Positions 37,316 to 48,700 of a stretch of DNA of 64,000 bases are shown here, in pieces. The notes beneath the pieces were generated by a model. The model saw only the letters and a program-made list of their open reading frames with translations. It was not told the DNA's origin and searched no databases. Position numbers and translations under genes: made by a program. This DNA comes from Nemopilema nomurai (taxonomy: Eukaryota; Cnidaria; Scyphozoa; Rhizostomeae; Rhizostomatidae). How positions within the stretch are numbered: position 1 is the first letter of the stretch; each line of letters opens with the position of its first letter. Location of the stretch: positions 255,854 through 319,853 of the forward strand of contig ML133479.1 of assembly GCA_003864495.1 (NCBI GenBank). Reading direction: 5' to 3'.

Positions 37316-40300
37316 ATGGATGAAATTGTACCAATATTGTCTGCCGATGAATACATTGAAAAAATTGGGTCATGCAGTTATTACCAAATTCTTGTTGGCC
37401 ATTTGATATCTTTAATGCATATTCCAATGGTATATCAAGTGTTGATCATGTACTTCACTGGACACAGTCCAAACTGGAAATGCAAGAATGGCAAAAATGG
37501 ATTTTGTAACATAACTGGGGAAGTATCAGCTGCAGATGTAGACAAGTTTAATTCCCGATGCTCAATGCCTAGAGACAGCTGGGAATATGTTACGCCCAGG
37601 AGTTTCTCTTTAGTTACCGAGGTAAAGTAGATTATTCTTCTAAAGTTGACCATTCGAGGAATTTTTGATTTACCTCAGTTTTAGTTTAATGATAGAAGTT
37701 GATAGAAACAATGTTCTGGTTACAGAAATTTTAATACAAATACAAATTTCAATGGAGCATTTTCAAGAGGGGGAATAGGGGTCGGGCAAGTGAAAACACT
37801 GGTTTTCTATATATGTTATGATAAAATTTTCTGAATGGTTTGCTTTTGCTTTTATAGAAAACATTATATGATCTGAATATAATGTTTTAATCAGTTTGTC
37901 CACAAGCCCTGTTTTGAAATTTCAATCTAGTTTTTTGTATCTTAACGCAGAAGTGCTGTATGTCAGGCAGTCTTGGTTATTCTTGGGTTTATACCTATTT
38001 TCTTTGACGACATGCAATGTAGAAAAATCTAAATCTTCTTTTGGCAGTTTGATCTAATCTGCAAAAGGAACCCAATGGCTGCATTTGCAAACTCTGCCCT
38101 GTATTTAGGATGGGGATTCGGATGTATTCCTCTTGGTGCTGCTGCTGATCACTTTGGACGCAAACCATTGATATTTATCTCCTACATTGTGGTACTACTT
38201 TCAGTTTTTGCAAGTGCTTATGTTACAGCAGTTTGGCAATTTGTGGTTCTGAGATTTGTATCTGGTGTTGGAATAACAGGCAGTATTACATCATCATTTG
38301 TGTTTCTATCTGAAGTGGTTGGAAAGAGATGCAGATCAGTGATGGGCAAAGCATTTCTTGGATCAGGCACAATATCTTTGCTACTTCTGACATTGCAAGC
38401 CTACTATCTACCAGAATGGAGAAAGCTTACCAAATTTTCAGCTGCACCATATTTAATTCTTATCTTTTTTTGGTGGTATGTTGTATCATATTGTAAGGTG
38501 ACATTATAAGCCCTGTCAACTCTGCTCGTTTTGCCTGGAGACTCCAGGTTTTTCCTGCTTTCTCTCTGTCTTCCAGTTTTTTAAGATTTTCTCCTTGTTT
38601 TTCCCTGTCTTTCAGTAAATGCTTTCAAATAAAAACAATGACTGAAATGACTTTCTTTGTGGCAATGTTTTTATTTGTGCTTGGAAATTAATGAAAAAAT
38701 TAAAACTGTTAGGAAGACATTAATTTTTTTCATCAACAGTTTGGCCACCTTGACTTTTCATGACTGGTATACTGTCTTAAATAATTACTTAGTATGGAAG
38801 TGTATATTCATTTTGATTAACTTGTTATCTTGAAGGTTTATTCATGAGTCTCCACGATGGCTTAGTGGTCGAGGCCAACTATGGACATCTGTAAATGCTC
38901 TCAAAAAGATGGCAAAGACTAATAGGCATAAATTTCCTGTTGCACTAATAGAGTTTGATGGTGCATTGAAGAACAGTCGTGGCACATTTTTTGATCTATT
39001 TAAACCAAAAAGCAGGCTTAAAGACACTGCTCTCCTATCATATGGATGGTAAGTTTAATAGGGAAAATACTTAGATATTTTGTCTGTTTAACTTTCTTGA
39101 CATAAAGGTTTTATGGCCTTTCAACTAAATTTCTATTGCCCTTGTATAGAAAAAGATTAATGTTTAGAACTAAGGAGTTATTTACTACACATGTATAAAC
39201 TCTTTAAGTAATTTTATCAACTGTTGTATGTTCGTGTATAGTCACTTTTTGCAGGATGTGTGCATTTTATGGTTCATCTGCAATTTTTATCATTTTAGGA
39301 TGATTGTGGCAATGGCATATTATGGTATATCCTTGTCAGCATCTGACTTGACGGGAAATTTTTACAGAGATTTTGCATTAATGACTGTGATTGATTTTCC
39401 TGCCATGCCAGTAACTGTAATACTCCTTGAAAGGTGTGCTGCTAATGATCATAGTTTTTTTTATTGATTTCCATTGATTTTTTTATTATTGCTGCACAGC
39501 TCCTTTTACTCTAAAAAGGAAGTTTTCTTAAAAACAGTTTAATCAAGTGATAACTATATGTGAAATATATTTGTAATAAACATTTTAACTCTAAATGATC
39601 TTCAACAAGAATCTTTCTGCATACTCTGTACAAATCATTCAATTCAATATTTTCTCTTGGTAAAGTTGTAGCGCATTTGTTGCTAAGATTCATTAAGAAG
39701 GGATCAATTTTAAAGCCAGAATTTTAACTTCAAGCGCGTTCGCTTTCAATCCATATGTAGGCTATTGCTCGACGAATATACCATATTTTTAGGTAGGACC
39801 AACCACAAGCCTGGATTACCATGTTTTAGTTGCGTGTTTCTTCAAGAACAAACCTGACTGTGACAACCCGCTACTCACTGAATGCATTTGATGACCGGAC
39901 AACCATTATGAGACACTCATTTTTAATCATTGTAGAAATCATTGTGTCTGCAGTCATGAGTCGATTCGTTTATTTCAATAAAATCTTGAAGACAGTGTAG
40001 AACCACTGTCTAGCGCTATAACCCTACGGTTTAAAAACATTTTGTTTTCCGTTCATTGCAGGATTGGACGTAGAAAAACAACAGTCATCAGTATGATTTT
40101 GTCTGGTTTCTTTTGCTGTAGCATCATTCTCTTTCCAGAGGAATCAAGCATTAAAGGTGCATATTTTTATAGCTCATTTCTTATTAAGCTAATCCTTGTT
40201 TTGGTTTCTTCTTTCCACATTAGCACCAGCTCGTCCTCATACTTTTTCTTGGCGTTCTCTTTGCAGCTAGTGACTCTTTTATTTCCAATTACTACTTCAT

Positions 40301-42171
40301 TCCTCAATTAAACATACGAGTTTATCCACTTCATGAAGCACATCCATGGGTCTTCTAAAACCTCGGCAGCTTATTTCGCCAAGAATAAAGAATAAAGATC
40401 CATTTACCTTTGTCTTACTCAAAACTTTTCAGTTGCTGTGCAACTCCAAATCTTGTTATCTTCATCTTGCAACCGGAATGGTTCTTAAGTTTAGTTTTGC
40501 CATTCAGTAATTCTGACGTCATTAGCAAGCAAAAAGGTATTGACTCCATCATATTTCCTTGGCGCCTCCCGTTGCTGCCAATTCTATTCAGTGTTGGTAT
40601 ATTGTGTCTGCATTTCAAAGACCTCTGATGTTCTTAGTCCAATTTTTTATTGATTTACTTCTTACCGTGGTTTTTTCTCAATATTTTCACTTTTTAATAT
40701 TAGCAATGCCTTCTTTTTCCTTTTTTACGACTCCTTTAACTCCTGGCACACTTTTCTGCTTTTCCTTCTAAAACAATGTACCTCTCACGGGTTCCCATGC
40801 CTCCTCTTCACTGAGTAATTTCTACAGTTTAAATGTTGCACTTTAATTCCATTACAACCTTTTTCAATTGCATTGCCATCAGCTGCGTTCTACCCGTCCA
40901 TCCTTTTACATCCCGTTCATCCGTATTTCGTCCGGGCTTGGCAACAATGGTGCTGCATTTGCAAGCAACAGGCCTTGATCATAAATCTTGTTTTGATTTC
41001 TGTATACTGGGCTCCTAATCCCCCTCCTGCGACATGCCACTAAAAATCAGACATTTCTGTTCATGAAACCATCAACATCCCATACTTTATCGATTTCTCT
41101 TAGGCCATACCATCTTGCGAATAGTAGCAGGCATTGCTGGAAAGCTGTTCAATGTCATTGCATTTTCTGCTTACTACATCTGGACAGCAGAACTTTATCC
41201 AACAATGATAAGGTAAGGATCATTGATCTGGAAATTTCCAATCAACTCTATTGTAGTCAAAATTTTTACAGAAATAGGGATTCTCTTTTTCGGAGAATGA
41301 CATTTTTGCATTTAAATTTTTGACAATGTTTTTCCCATTGAGAAAAAACATTAAAAAATTCACTGTAGAAAATAAAGGAAGCCTTGCCATAAAATTAGAA
41401 AAAGGTCTTTGTAACTATATTAAAAATCCTTTAAAAGGTGGAAGAGAGGCATAATTATGCATTGTCTATGGAAGATTGATCATTTACTTGCTTCCCTTTT
41501 TATAACGAAATAAAAAACTTCACTTTCAGATCAAGAAGTCTTAGTTTCACATCTCTTCTTGCTCGGGTTGGATCAGCTATCGCTCCGTTTATAAGCCAAG
41601 TGCTGAGGTTGGTTAGCTCATCTTTGCCGTTCGCAATAATGGGTATTTTCTCTATTTCGGCTGGAATTCTTAGCATCTGGATTCCAGAGACGCGTGGGCA
41701 GCCGAGCTTGGAATCGACAGGTAAGTTGCTGTGTCACGGTGCAATCATTTCCTAGGATTTAGAAATTAGGCCCTATTCTTATCGAACGTGGGTATTTTGA
41801 CAACAGGGCAATTTGTATCAATAGAACGAGTTGGTCATTTACAGCGAATTTCTTTCTTGCAGTTACGATATTGTAGTTCATGTGGGACTTTCAAGAACAA
41901 CAGTTTTCATTAGACATTTCTCTATAATATCAATTATTTCTATCAAAATTTGCCAATACCCTTGCTTCTGTACTGTTGCATAGCAAAGAAACATTTAATG
42001 GAGTTTTATTTATTTGAAGAGTCATACTGATATATCGTTAACATTCTAGATCAACTGTCACATGCAACATCTGATTTGCCATCAACTGTACAAGCCGATG
42101 CCTTCTTCGAGACGGCCTATGCTGACGAAGACATCCCTTTGGAAGAAAATATTCCATTGATGAAAATGTGA
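37316..42171 (+). CDS. SLC22-type organic ion transporter (MFS), copy B
   Basis: Eight exons: 37316-37621, 38048-38475, 38836-39048, 39299-39433, 40062-40156, 41104-41212, 41530-41720 and 42050-42171. The sum is 1599 bases, 532 residues. Exons 2, 3, 4 and 6 have exactly the same lengths (428, 213, 135, 109) and phases as in copy A. Motifs: GHSPNWKCKNG and SRCSMPRDSWEY in the extracellular loop, FDLICKRNPMAA, AADHFGRKP, ESPRWLSG, SLSASDLTGNFYRDFAL, RIGRRKTT, ELYPTMIR and IPETRGQP. The cytoplasmic tail is acidic and ends in LMKM. AATAAA lies about 40 bases after the stop (42208). The substrate is unknown. The N-terminus lacks the acidic extension of copy A. Start chosen at the first ATG, MDEIVPILS. 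Confidence 0.94.
40157..41103. other. Intron 5 of transporter B, pyrimidine-rich on the plus strand
   Basis: The longest intron of this gene. The minus strand is rich in Lys/Glu codons in several short frames and reads like an old, heavily broken coding insert. I cannot name a family. Confidence 0.3.
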
Positions 42172-42411
42172 TTTAATTTACAGTCTAATGTCAATGACAG
42201 AATTAGAAATAAACGTCGTATGAATTAGAAAGAATGCTGTTGAATAGATTTATAGAATTTGTAAATTTGTTATTTGCTGAAGTTTCGTGAAGTTTAGTTT
42301 CGTGATCTGCCCGGTGAGAATTCATTTTTGATTCAAATATTTCTGTAATTCAGTCAGTCGATATGGAACTGCCTACAGCCTGAAATACACGGTCAGTTTT
42401 TATCAGTTTTT

Positions 42412-43945
42412 TGAATGACAGTCTTCAGTTTTTCAAAAACCGATGTCCTTCATACACGATCAGTTTTTTGAATGACAGTCTTCAGTTTTTCAAAAACCGA
42501 TGTCCTTCATACACGATCAGTTTTTTGATTGACAGTCTTCAGTTTTTCAAAAACTGATGTCCTTCATACACGATCAGTTTTTTGAATGACAGTCTTCAGT
42601 TTTTCAAAAACCGATGTCCTTCATACACGATCAGTTTTTTGAATGACAGTCTTCAGTTTTTCAAAAACCGATGTCCTTCATACACGATCAGTTTTTTGAT
42701 TGACAGTCTTCAGTTTTTCAAAAACCGATGTCCTTCATACACGATCAGTTTTTTGAATGACAGTCTTCAGTTTTTCAAAAACTGATGTCCTTCATACACG
42801 ATCAGTTTTTTGATTGACAGTCTTCAGTTTTTCAAAAACCGATGTCCTTCATACACGATCAGTTTTTTGAATGACAGTCTTCAGTTTTTCAAAAACTGAT
42901 GTCCTTCATACACGATCAGTTTTTTGAATGACAGTCTTCAGTTTTTCAAAAACCGATGTCCTTCATACACGATCAGTTTTTTGATTGACAGTCTTCAGTT
43001 TTTCAAAAACCGATGTCCTTCATACACGATCAGTTTTTTGAATGACAGTCTTCAGTTTTTCAAAAACCGATGTCCTTCATACACGATCAGTTTTTTGAAT
43101 GACAGTCTTCAGTTTTTCAAAAACCGATGTCCTTCATACACGATCAGTTTTTTGATTGACAGTCTTCAGTTTTTCAAAAACTGATGTCCCTCATACACGA
43201 TCAGTTTTTTGAATGACAGTCTTCAGTTTTTCAAAAACTGATGTCCTTCATACACGATCAGTTTTTTGAATGACAGTCTTCAGTTTTTCAAAAACTGATG
43301 TCCTTCATACACGATCAGTTTTTTGAATGACAGTCTTCAGTTTTTCAAAAACTGATGTCCTTCATACACGATCAGTTTTTTGATTGACAGTCTTCAGTTT
43401 TTCAAAAACTGATGTCCTTCATACACGATCAGTTTTTTGAATGACAGTCTTCAGTTTTTCAAAAACTGATGTCCTTCATACACGATCAGTTTTTTGAATG
43501 ACAGTCTTCAGTTTTTCAAAAACTGATGTCCTTCATACACGATCAGTTTTTGATTGACAGTCTTCAGTTTTTCAAAAACTGATGTCCTTCATACACGATC
43601 AGTTTTTTGATTGACAGTCTTCAGTTTCACAAAAACCGATGTCCTCCATACACGATCAGTTCTTTGAATGACAGTCTTCAGTTTTTAAAAAACTGATGTC
43701 CTTCATACACGATCAGTTTTTTGATTGACAGTCTTCAGTTTTTCAAAAACTGATGTCCTTCATACACGATCAGTTTTTTGATTGACAGTCTTCAGTTTCA
43801 CAAAAACCGATGTCCTCCATACACGATCAGTTTTTTGAATGACAGTCTTCAGTTTTTCAAAAACTGATGTCCTTCATACACGATCAGTTTTTTGATTGAC
43901 AGTCTTCAGTTTCACAAAAACCGATGTCCTCCATACACGATTAGT
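42412..43945 (+). repeat. 57-bp satellite array, 27 units, carrying the TIR core
   Basis: Each unit contains ATACACGATCAGTTTTTTGA, whose first 17 bases match the inner part of the element's terminal repeat, followed by a near-palindrome TCAGTTTTTCAAAAACTGA. Units differ mainly at two sites: GAATGACAG or GATTGACAG, and CCGATG or CTGATG. The CTGATG form completes the 19-base palindrome. The last third of the array has variants with TTTCACAAAAACC and CTCCATACAC. The plus frame encodes a meaningless 19-residue repeat (NDSLQFFKNRCPSYTISFL). Confidence 0.97.
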
Positions 43946-43999
43946 TTTCTTCAGTTTTGGAATGAGTTCACGTTTTGGTCAGATCGGCTCTTTTTTACA

Positions 44000-44142
44000 A
44001 TGGAGCTTGATCAAGAAACAACTGCAGTTCTTCTGGCTGCGGTTCTGGTCGTCAAAAAATGCGAAAATATCGAAAAAAGTAAACAAGGCCCGTTTGGGTA
44101 AAGCCATGGCTGAGTAGGCTTCCACGCTTCTATGAATTTATC
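44000..44142 (+). pseudogene. 5' remnant of a PIF/Harbinger-like transposase
   Basis: Starts MELDQETTAVLLAAVLVV and, after one frame slip near 44085, continues VWVKPWLSRLPRFYEF. An Ala/Leu-rich start followed by a basic stretch and W-[VI]-[KR]-P-W is typical for the N-terminus of Harbinger transposases. The catalytic DDE part is missing. Confidence 0.6.
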
Positions 44143-44434
44143 TGTATTGACAACTTTCTTCGCCATCTTTAAATCGCACTTATCCACGCTGCTCTAAATA
44201 TTGGTAACTTGCGCAAGGGGATTGTAGGGGCGCCAGCTTTAAACAATGGAGTCTACATCAATTAATAGAGATTCCATCAGTCAAAAACTGACGAAGTTGG
44301 ACGTGTTCAACTTCTTCAGTCAAAAACTGAAGGTCATTAAAGCATCAGTTTTCATCAGTTTTTGCTAAATACACGATCAGTTTTTGACTGAAACAGAAAA
44401 CAGTCAGTTAAAAACTGATCGTGTATTTCAGGCT

Positions 44435-44897
44435 TTACGACTGTCAAAGACTCCGTATGTTCGTTTTTGTTCATCAAGATTTTTGTTGTAAGGATAACCT
44501 AGCTTCGAGTAGGGTATTTTTTGCCCATCTTCATTTTGGTCTGTTAAGGATGGCTTCTTTGACGCAATTACTAAATGTATAATTTGTAGAATGCTCCATT
44601 ACAGCAAGTTTTTAATTTAATAAAATCTATTTTGTCGGCTTTTTATCATTTTCTGGAGTGTCAAACTAACCAAACTTGGAAAATGTGAACAAGTGTTTTG
44701 CGGTACAAAACTCCACAATGGCTAGAAAAAGCGGAACTAGTTTTGCATACTTAAAGTACTTTTTTCGTCCGACACCTCTCAGAGTATGCAAACGTCAGGA
44801 AATGACCAAAAGCTATAAGAATAAATTTCTATGAGCGTCTCGGGGAGTTCTTACAAGATCGTCAAGAAGTTGGTCACTGTGACGTCATTACGTCAAT
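44435..44897. other. Intergenic DNA
   Basis: Between the TIR element and a candidate MITE. No gene recognised. Confidence 0.4.
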
Positions 44898-45292
44898 ACA
44901 CGCTTTTTTTATAAGGAACCACTTTATAAGGAACCTACATGTAGAAGGCCAAAATATTTAAAGAGCTTGTACTACTAAAAACGAAATCCCTAAGGGACTT
45001 TTCGATTTGAAATATTTTTATCAAGAACCATCAAGCATCAAGAACCAAAAAGTCGGTTCCATTCATGTGCAGCCAATACTCGCATATATTGTTTGCTACT
45101 CGTGTGTCAAGTGCGTCATTGAGTAATTTCCGCATACGCTGTCTCGCCCCTTATTCTATTAAGTGTTAAGGCTAATTGATGTGCAGTGAAAATTAAGGAA
45201 CTTTTAGTACTAAAATCTGATGATTTGAGGTCTACGAATAAGGAACTTTTGGAACTAGGCCTTGAGGTAGGTTCCTTATAAAAAGAGCGTGT
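44898..45292. mobile_element. Candidate MITE
   Basis: Inverted ends: the left starts ACACGCTTTTTTTATAAGG and continues AACC; the right end, read on the minus strand, starts ACACGCTCTTTTTATAAGG and continues AACCTACC. The left end repeats TTTATAAGGAACCTAC once more about 15 bases inside. Length 395 bases, non-coding. No clear target duplication. Confidence 0.6.
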
Positions 45293-45755
45293 TCTTCAAT
45301 TGATCATCCTTTTAATTCGTTGCGAAAGGTAGCTTATTAATTAAATGTGCTTTCAGATTCTCTCCTATGGTTTTTTCTGAAATTCTATAAACCGTTTATA
45401 CTTTGCCAGTCTCTGAAACAATGTGCTTGCGCCTAAAATTACTGCGTTAAATTTGAATTCGTGGCGTTGTTAAGAGTTATCAATTTATGAAGCTTAATTT
45501 TGAAAGAAAGCATAGCTAGAGGTAGCCTATTTTTAAAAACGTGACGCTACTACTCTCTTCCCTGTAGAGAATAAATAAGGGCCCAAGAAATTTCGGCACC
45601 CACTCACTCCGGAAGCGAACGCATGGAATTCTTGTGACCTTACAGAACGGTACGAAGTAGCAAGCATCCTGCCCACTGGTTAGTTATTATTGCGAGAAGG
45701 ACAGGTAGTGGGTTCGCAAGAGAGAAGGATAAACACAGGCGAAAAGTTCTTGAAA
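45293..45755 (+). promoter_or_regulatory. 5' flank of the RING ligase gene
   Basis: Non-coding up to the chosen ATG. A TATA-like GAATAAATAAGG occurs near 45570, but I cannot fix the transcription start. Confidence 0.3.
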
Positions 45756-48700
45756 ATGGAAGTAAAGTTTCTTAGATTAATCATCACATCCTTTGCGCTT
45801 GTCTGTTTCTACCTACTACCAGCTGGGTGTTTGGCAAGCACTGTTAACTATGAAACGGCGGTTCTAAACGCTTCGTACAAGGTGGACAACATTTTTCCAA
45901 TATGGAAGAACATTGGCCGTGGAATCTACGGAATTGGTGCTCTTGTACAAAACGCTCAGGGATACGTGTATTATATACCAAACGAAGATTGGTGTAAGCC
46001 TGTATTCCCTCAGATACCAAAGTCAATGAAGCCATGGATAGCTCTTATTGAACGAGGAAATTGTCATTTCGATGAAAAAATATTGCACGCCAAGGCCGCG
46101 AACGCCTCAGCTGTTGTTGTTTTCTGTAATAGCTCAAGTAAAGACCAAAACCAATTTGTTATGAAATCATACAGGGTAGGACTTGTTGCAGTTTCAGTAG
46201 GAAAGGAGACAACGCTGAGATTGTTATCTTTAGTCGCAAAATACAAGGTTTTTTTGCATATTGGACACTACCACAAGCGGGAGAGGAACTGGGAACCGGC
46301 AAGAACTTCAGTCCTTTTCGTTCTGGTTTCTTTCATTCTGCTGATGTGCATATCACTGGCTTGGCTTGTGTTTTATTATGTGCAACGGTTTAGATACTTC
46401 TACGCCAGAGACAAGAAAGAGGTAAACTGTTTATTGACGTACTTACGTAATTTGTTCCTGGTTTCTAATTGCAAGGACAGAAGGAATTTTTAACAACCTA
46501 CTATCGACGATAAATATTAACATTCGTAGCTTGAAGTTCAGAAACTGGACGGGAAACCGGAAAAGAATTATATGCGTGTCTTAGTACTGGCTTAAAAAGA
46601 TTGAATGCAATACACATTATATGCAGTTTACCTGCCTAAACACAATTATGGGCAAGGACCTTCCAATTTTTAGTTCTTTTTTATCGTTTTTCTTAAGATG
46701 AGAATAATTTTCCAGTACTGGTGATTTTATGTGTACAACCTCAATAATCTTTATTTAAAAGGGAAGGAAATTAACCAAAAATATACTTACCTAGTCAAGC
46801 AATTCATAACGGAACTTGACAAGTAAATAATTTAATCATAATGAACTTTAACACTTACAAGTTTCTTAGAGTCTAAGATTAGTTTTTGTAAGCCTTACAA
46901 AGTGAATTCCTTCAAACCACGTTTACATAAAATGTATCTTTTTTCAATATATTGTTTGTGGATGACAAGATACCTCTATTATTGATAGCCTTAATAGTAT
47001 GCAAAATATAGACCACTACTGTATATAACCAAAAATGTATATTACTATCACTATTATTGTGTATTTTAGTGAAGGGTATTGTGAAATACACATTACAAGG
47101 TTGACCGCAACATAAATCTAAGCAGATGATCATGTTATGCTTTCAAAAAGTGATCTATCAGTAATTTTTGGTATACTATTTGTGAATCTTTTGTTTTTTT
47201 CTATTTTGTAGAAGCAGCTAGCTAATGCAGCAAAGAAAGCTATTGCAAAGTTGAAGACAAGAATTTGTGATGGAATGGATGCACAAGAGGTATAACCTAG
47301 TCTTAACTGATTTGCCAAAAATTCCAGCTATTTAATCTTCAACCCAGTTAAAGCCTTTTGAAAATTGTAGTCTCCTATCAAATGTCAAATTCTTCTCATG
47401 AGCAAAACAAATATGTAAGTACGCTGGAACTCATAATTTGTTTTAAAATTTAAGTCCATCATCATCAAAGTCCACCACCTGCCTTCCCCAAAAAGGCAAA
47501 TTTTCTGCTTACCTTCTAGGTGGTGGACTTTGATAATGCTTTTAGAATCCGCAACCAGAGCACTCAGTTTAAGAAAGTTATCAAGTTCAATCAAACAGAT
47601 ATAATGAAAATTTTTGCCCCATTTTTTGTGGGAATTTACCCCCATCAAGAAGTTGCATCATCTTAACTTTAAGCTAGTTTCGCCTCAATTTAATCTCAAA
47701 TCTAAGATTCAGAACATTTAAGGAATGAGCACATTATGGAAATACTCTGAAATAGTTATCCTAAAATTTGTTTTTCCTACGTGTTTGCTTTCTCTCTTTG
47801 TGCTTATGTTTTCAAAAAGGATGTAAAAGGTACTGGACTAAAATTAAAGCAAGATGGCCCAGAGTTGTTATGTTAGACAGACTGAAAATGAAAAAAAAGA
47901 AGAAATTGGGGAGTAAAACAAAGAAACCCCTGTAGCTTGACATTTGTATAATATCCTATTCCCTAAATGGGCTTTTCTTTATCATGGTGTTGGAGAAAGT
48001 AATGAGAAAAAGTTGAATCAGCAAGATCTTTAACATTACAGCATTTGTTGATGATAATATGAGAGAAAAGTTGGCTACAAGTGAGAAATAGGCAAAACTG
48101 GCACACACACAAAAAATGGATCAAAAATAAATGATGACAAGAGACTTGAGCTTATAAGCATGAGGGAAAGATGAAAATTAGAGAGGGAAACATTTCAGTT
48201 CAACCGAATTTTTGCCTCGTCTAATTTTAAGTGGAAAGTCATTTGAATGCTTTGGTCCTTCCTCCACATTTAAGAGGTTACTCTTGGTGGTCACTGTCAT
48301 CACTACCCCGATGCTTGTTTAGTATAATTTTTAAAATTAAATTTAATGGTTCTAAATTCGTTACCAGAATTACATTTATCGCCACACTATGTTCCCTCAT
48401 CAGAAATTATATATTTCACAAGTGGTACTTTGTTCCTGAAATCATATTTTCATTTGTGTGAATTTGGTATTGTAGGACCAAGAGGAAACATGTGCTGTCT
48501 GTTTGGAGGGTTATTCAAAGGGAGAAACATTACGCGTTTTGAGCTGCAGGTAGGATTAGTCAACACCAATGTATCTAGTAGCTTGTGCAGCTGATTTATA
48601 CTCAGTATGCAGTTTAACTGTCTTGAATATTTTTATTCACCAAGCTGTAACTTTATAGTCAACCTGATACTTATACCAAAATCCAATTAAACATCTAATT

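Larger units (their letters stand above)
42377..44434. mobile_element. TIR element with internal 57-bp array; PIF/Harbinger-like derivative
   Basis: The ends are 25-base terminal inverted repeats with one mismatch (42377-42401 and 44410-44434). Both start AGCCTGAAATACACG and end in CAGTTTTT. Inside are 27 tandem 57-base units (about 42412-43945) and then a non-repetitive part with the 5' end of a Harbinger-like transposase (44000-44142). Further inverted copies of the CAGTTTTTGACTG motif lie near the right end. No clean target duplication: the right flank is TTA, typical for PIF/Harbinger, but the left flank is TAC. Element size is 2058 bases. It lies between transporter B and the RING gene. 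Confidence 0.82.

Noticed and set aside
40415..40618. Minus-strand frame in intron 5 of transporter B
   Set aside because: Protein-like but short, with no family match I can name and no splice partners.
42582..43184. Repeated 19-residue peptide open frames
   Set aside because: Product of a 57-base period divisible by three; no start context, splice context or conserved fold.
42412..43945. CRISPR-like regular repeats
   Set aside because: The 57-base units are back to back with no unique spacers, and the window is eukaryotic. It is a satellite inside a transposon.
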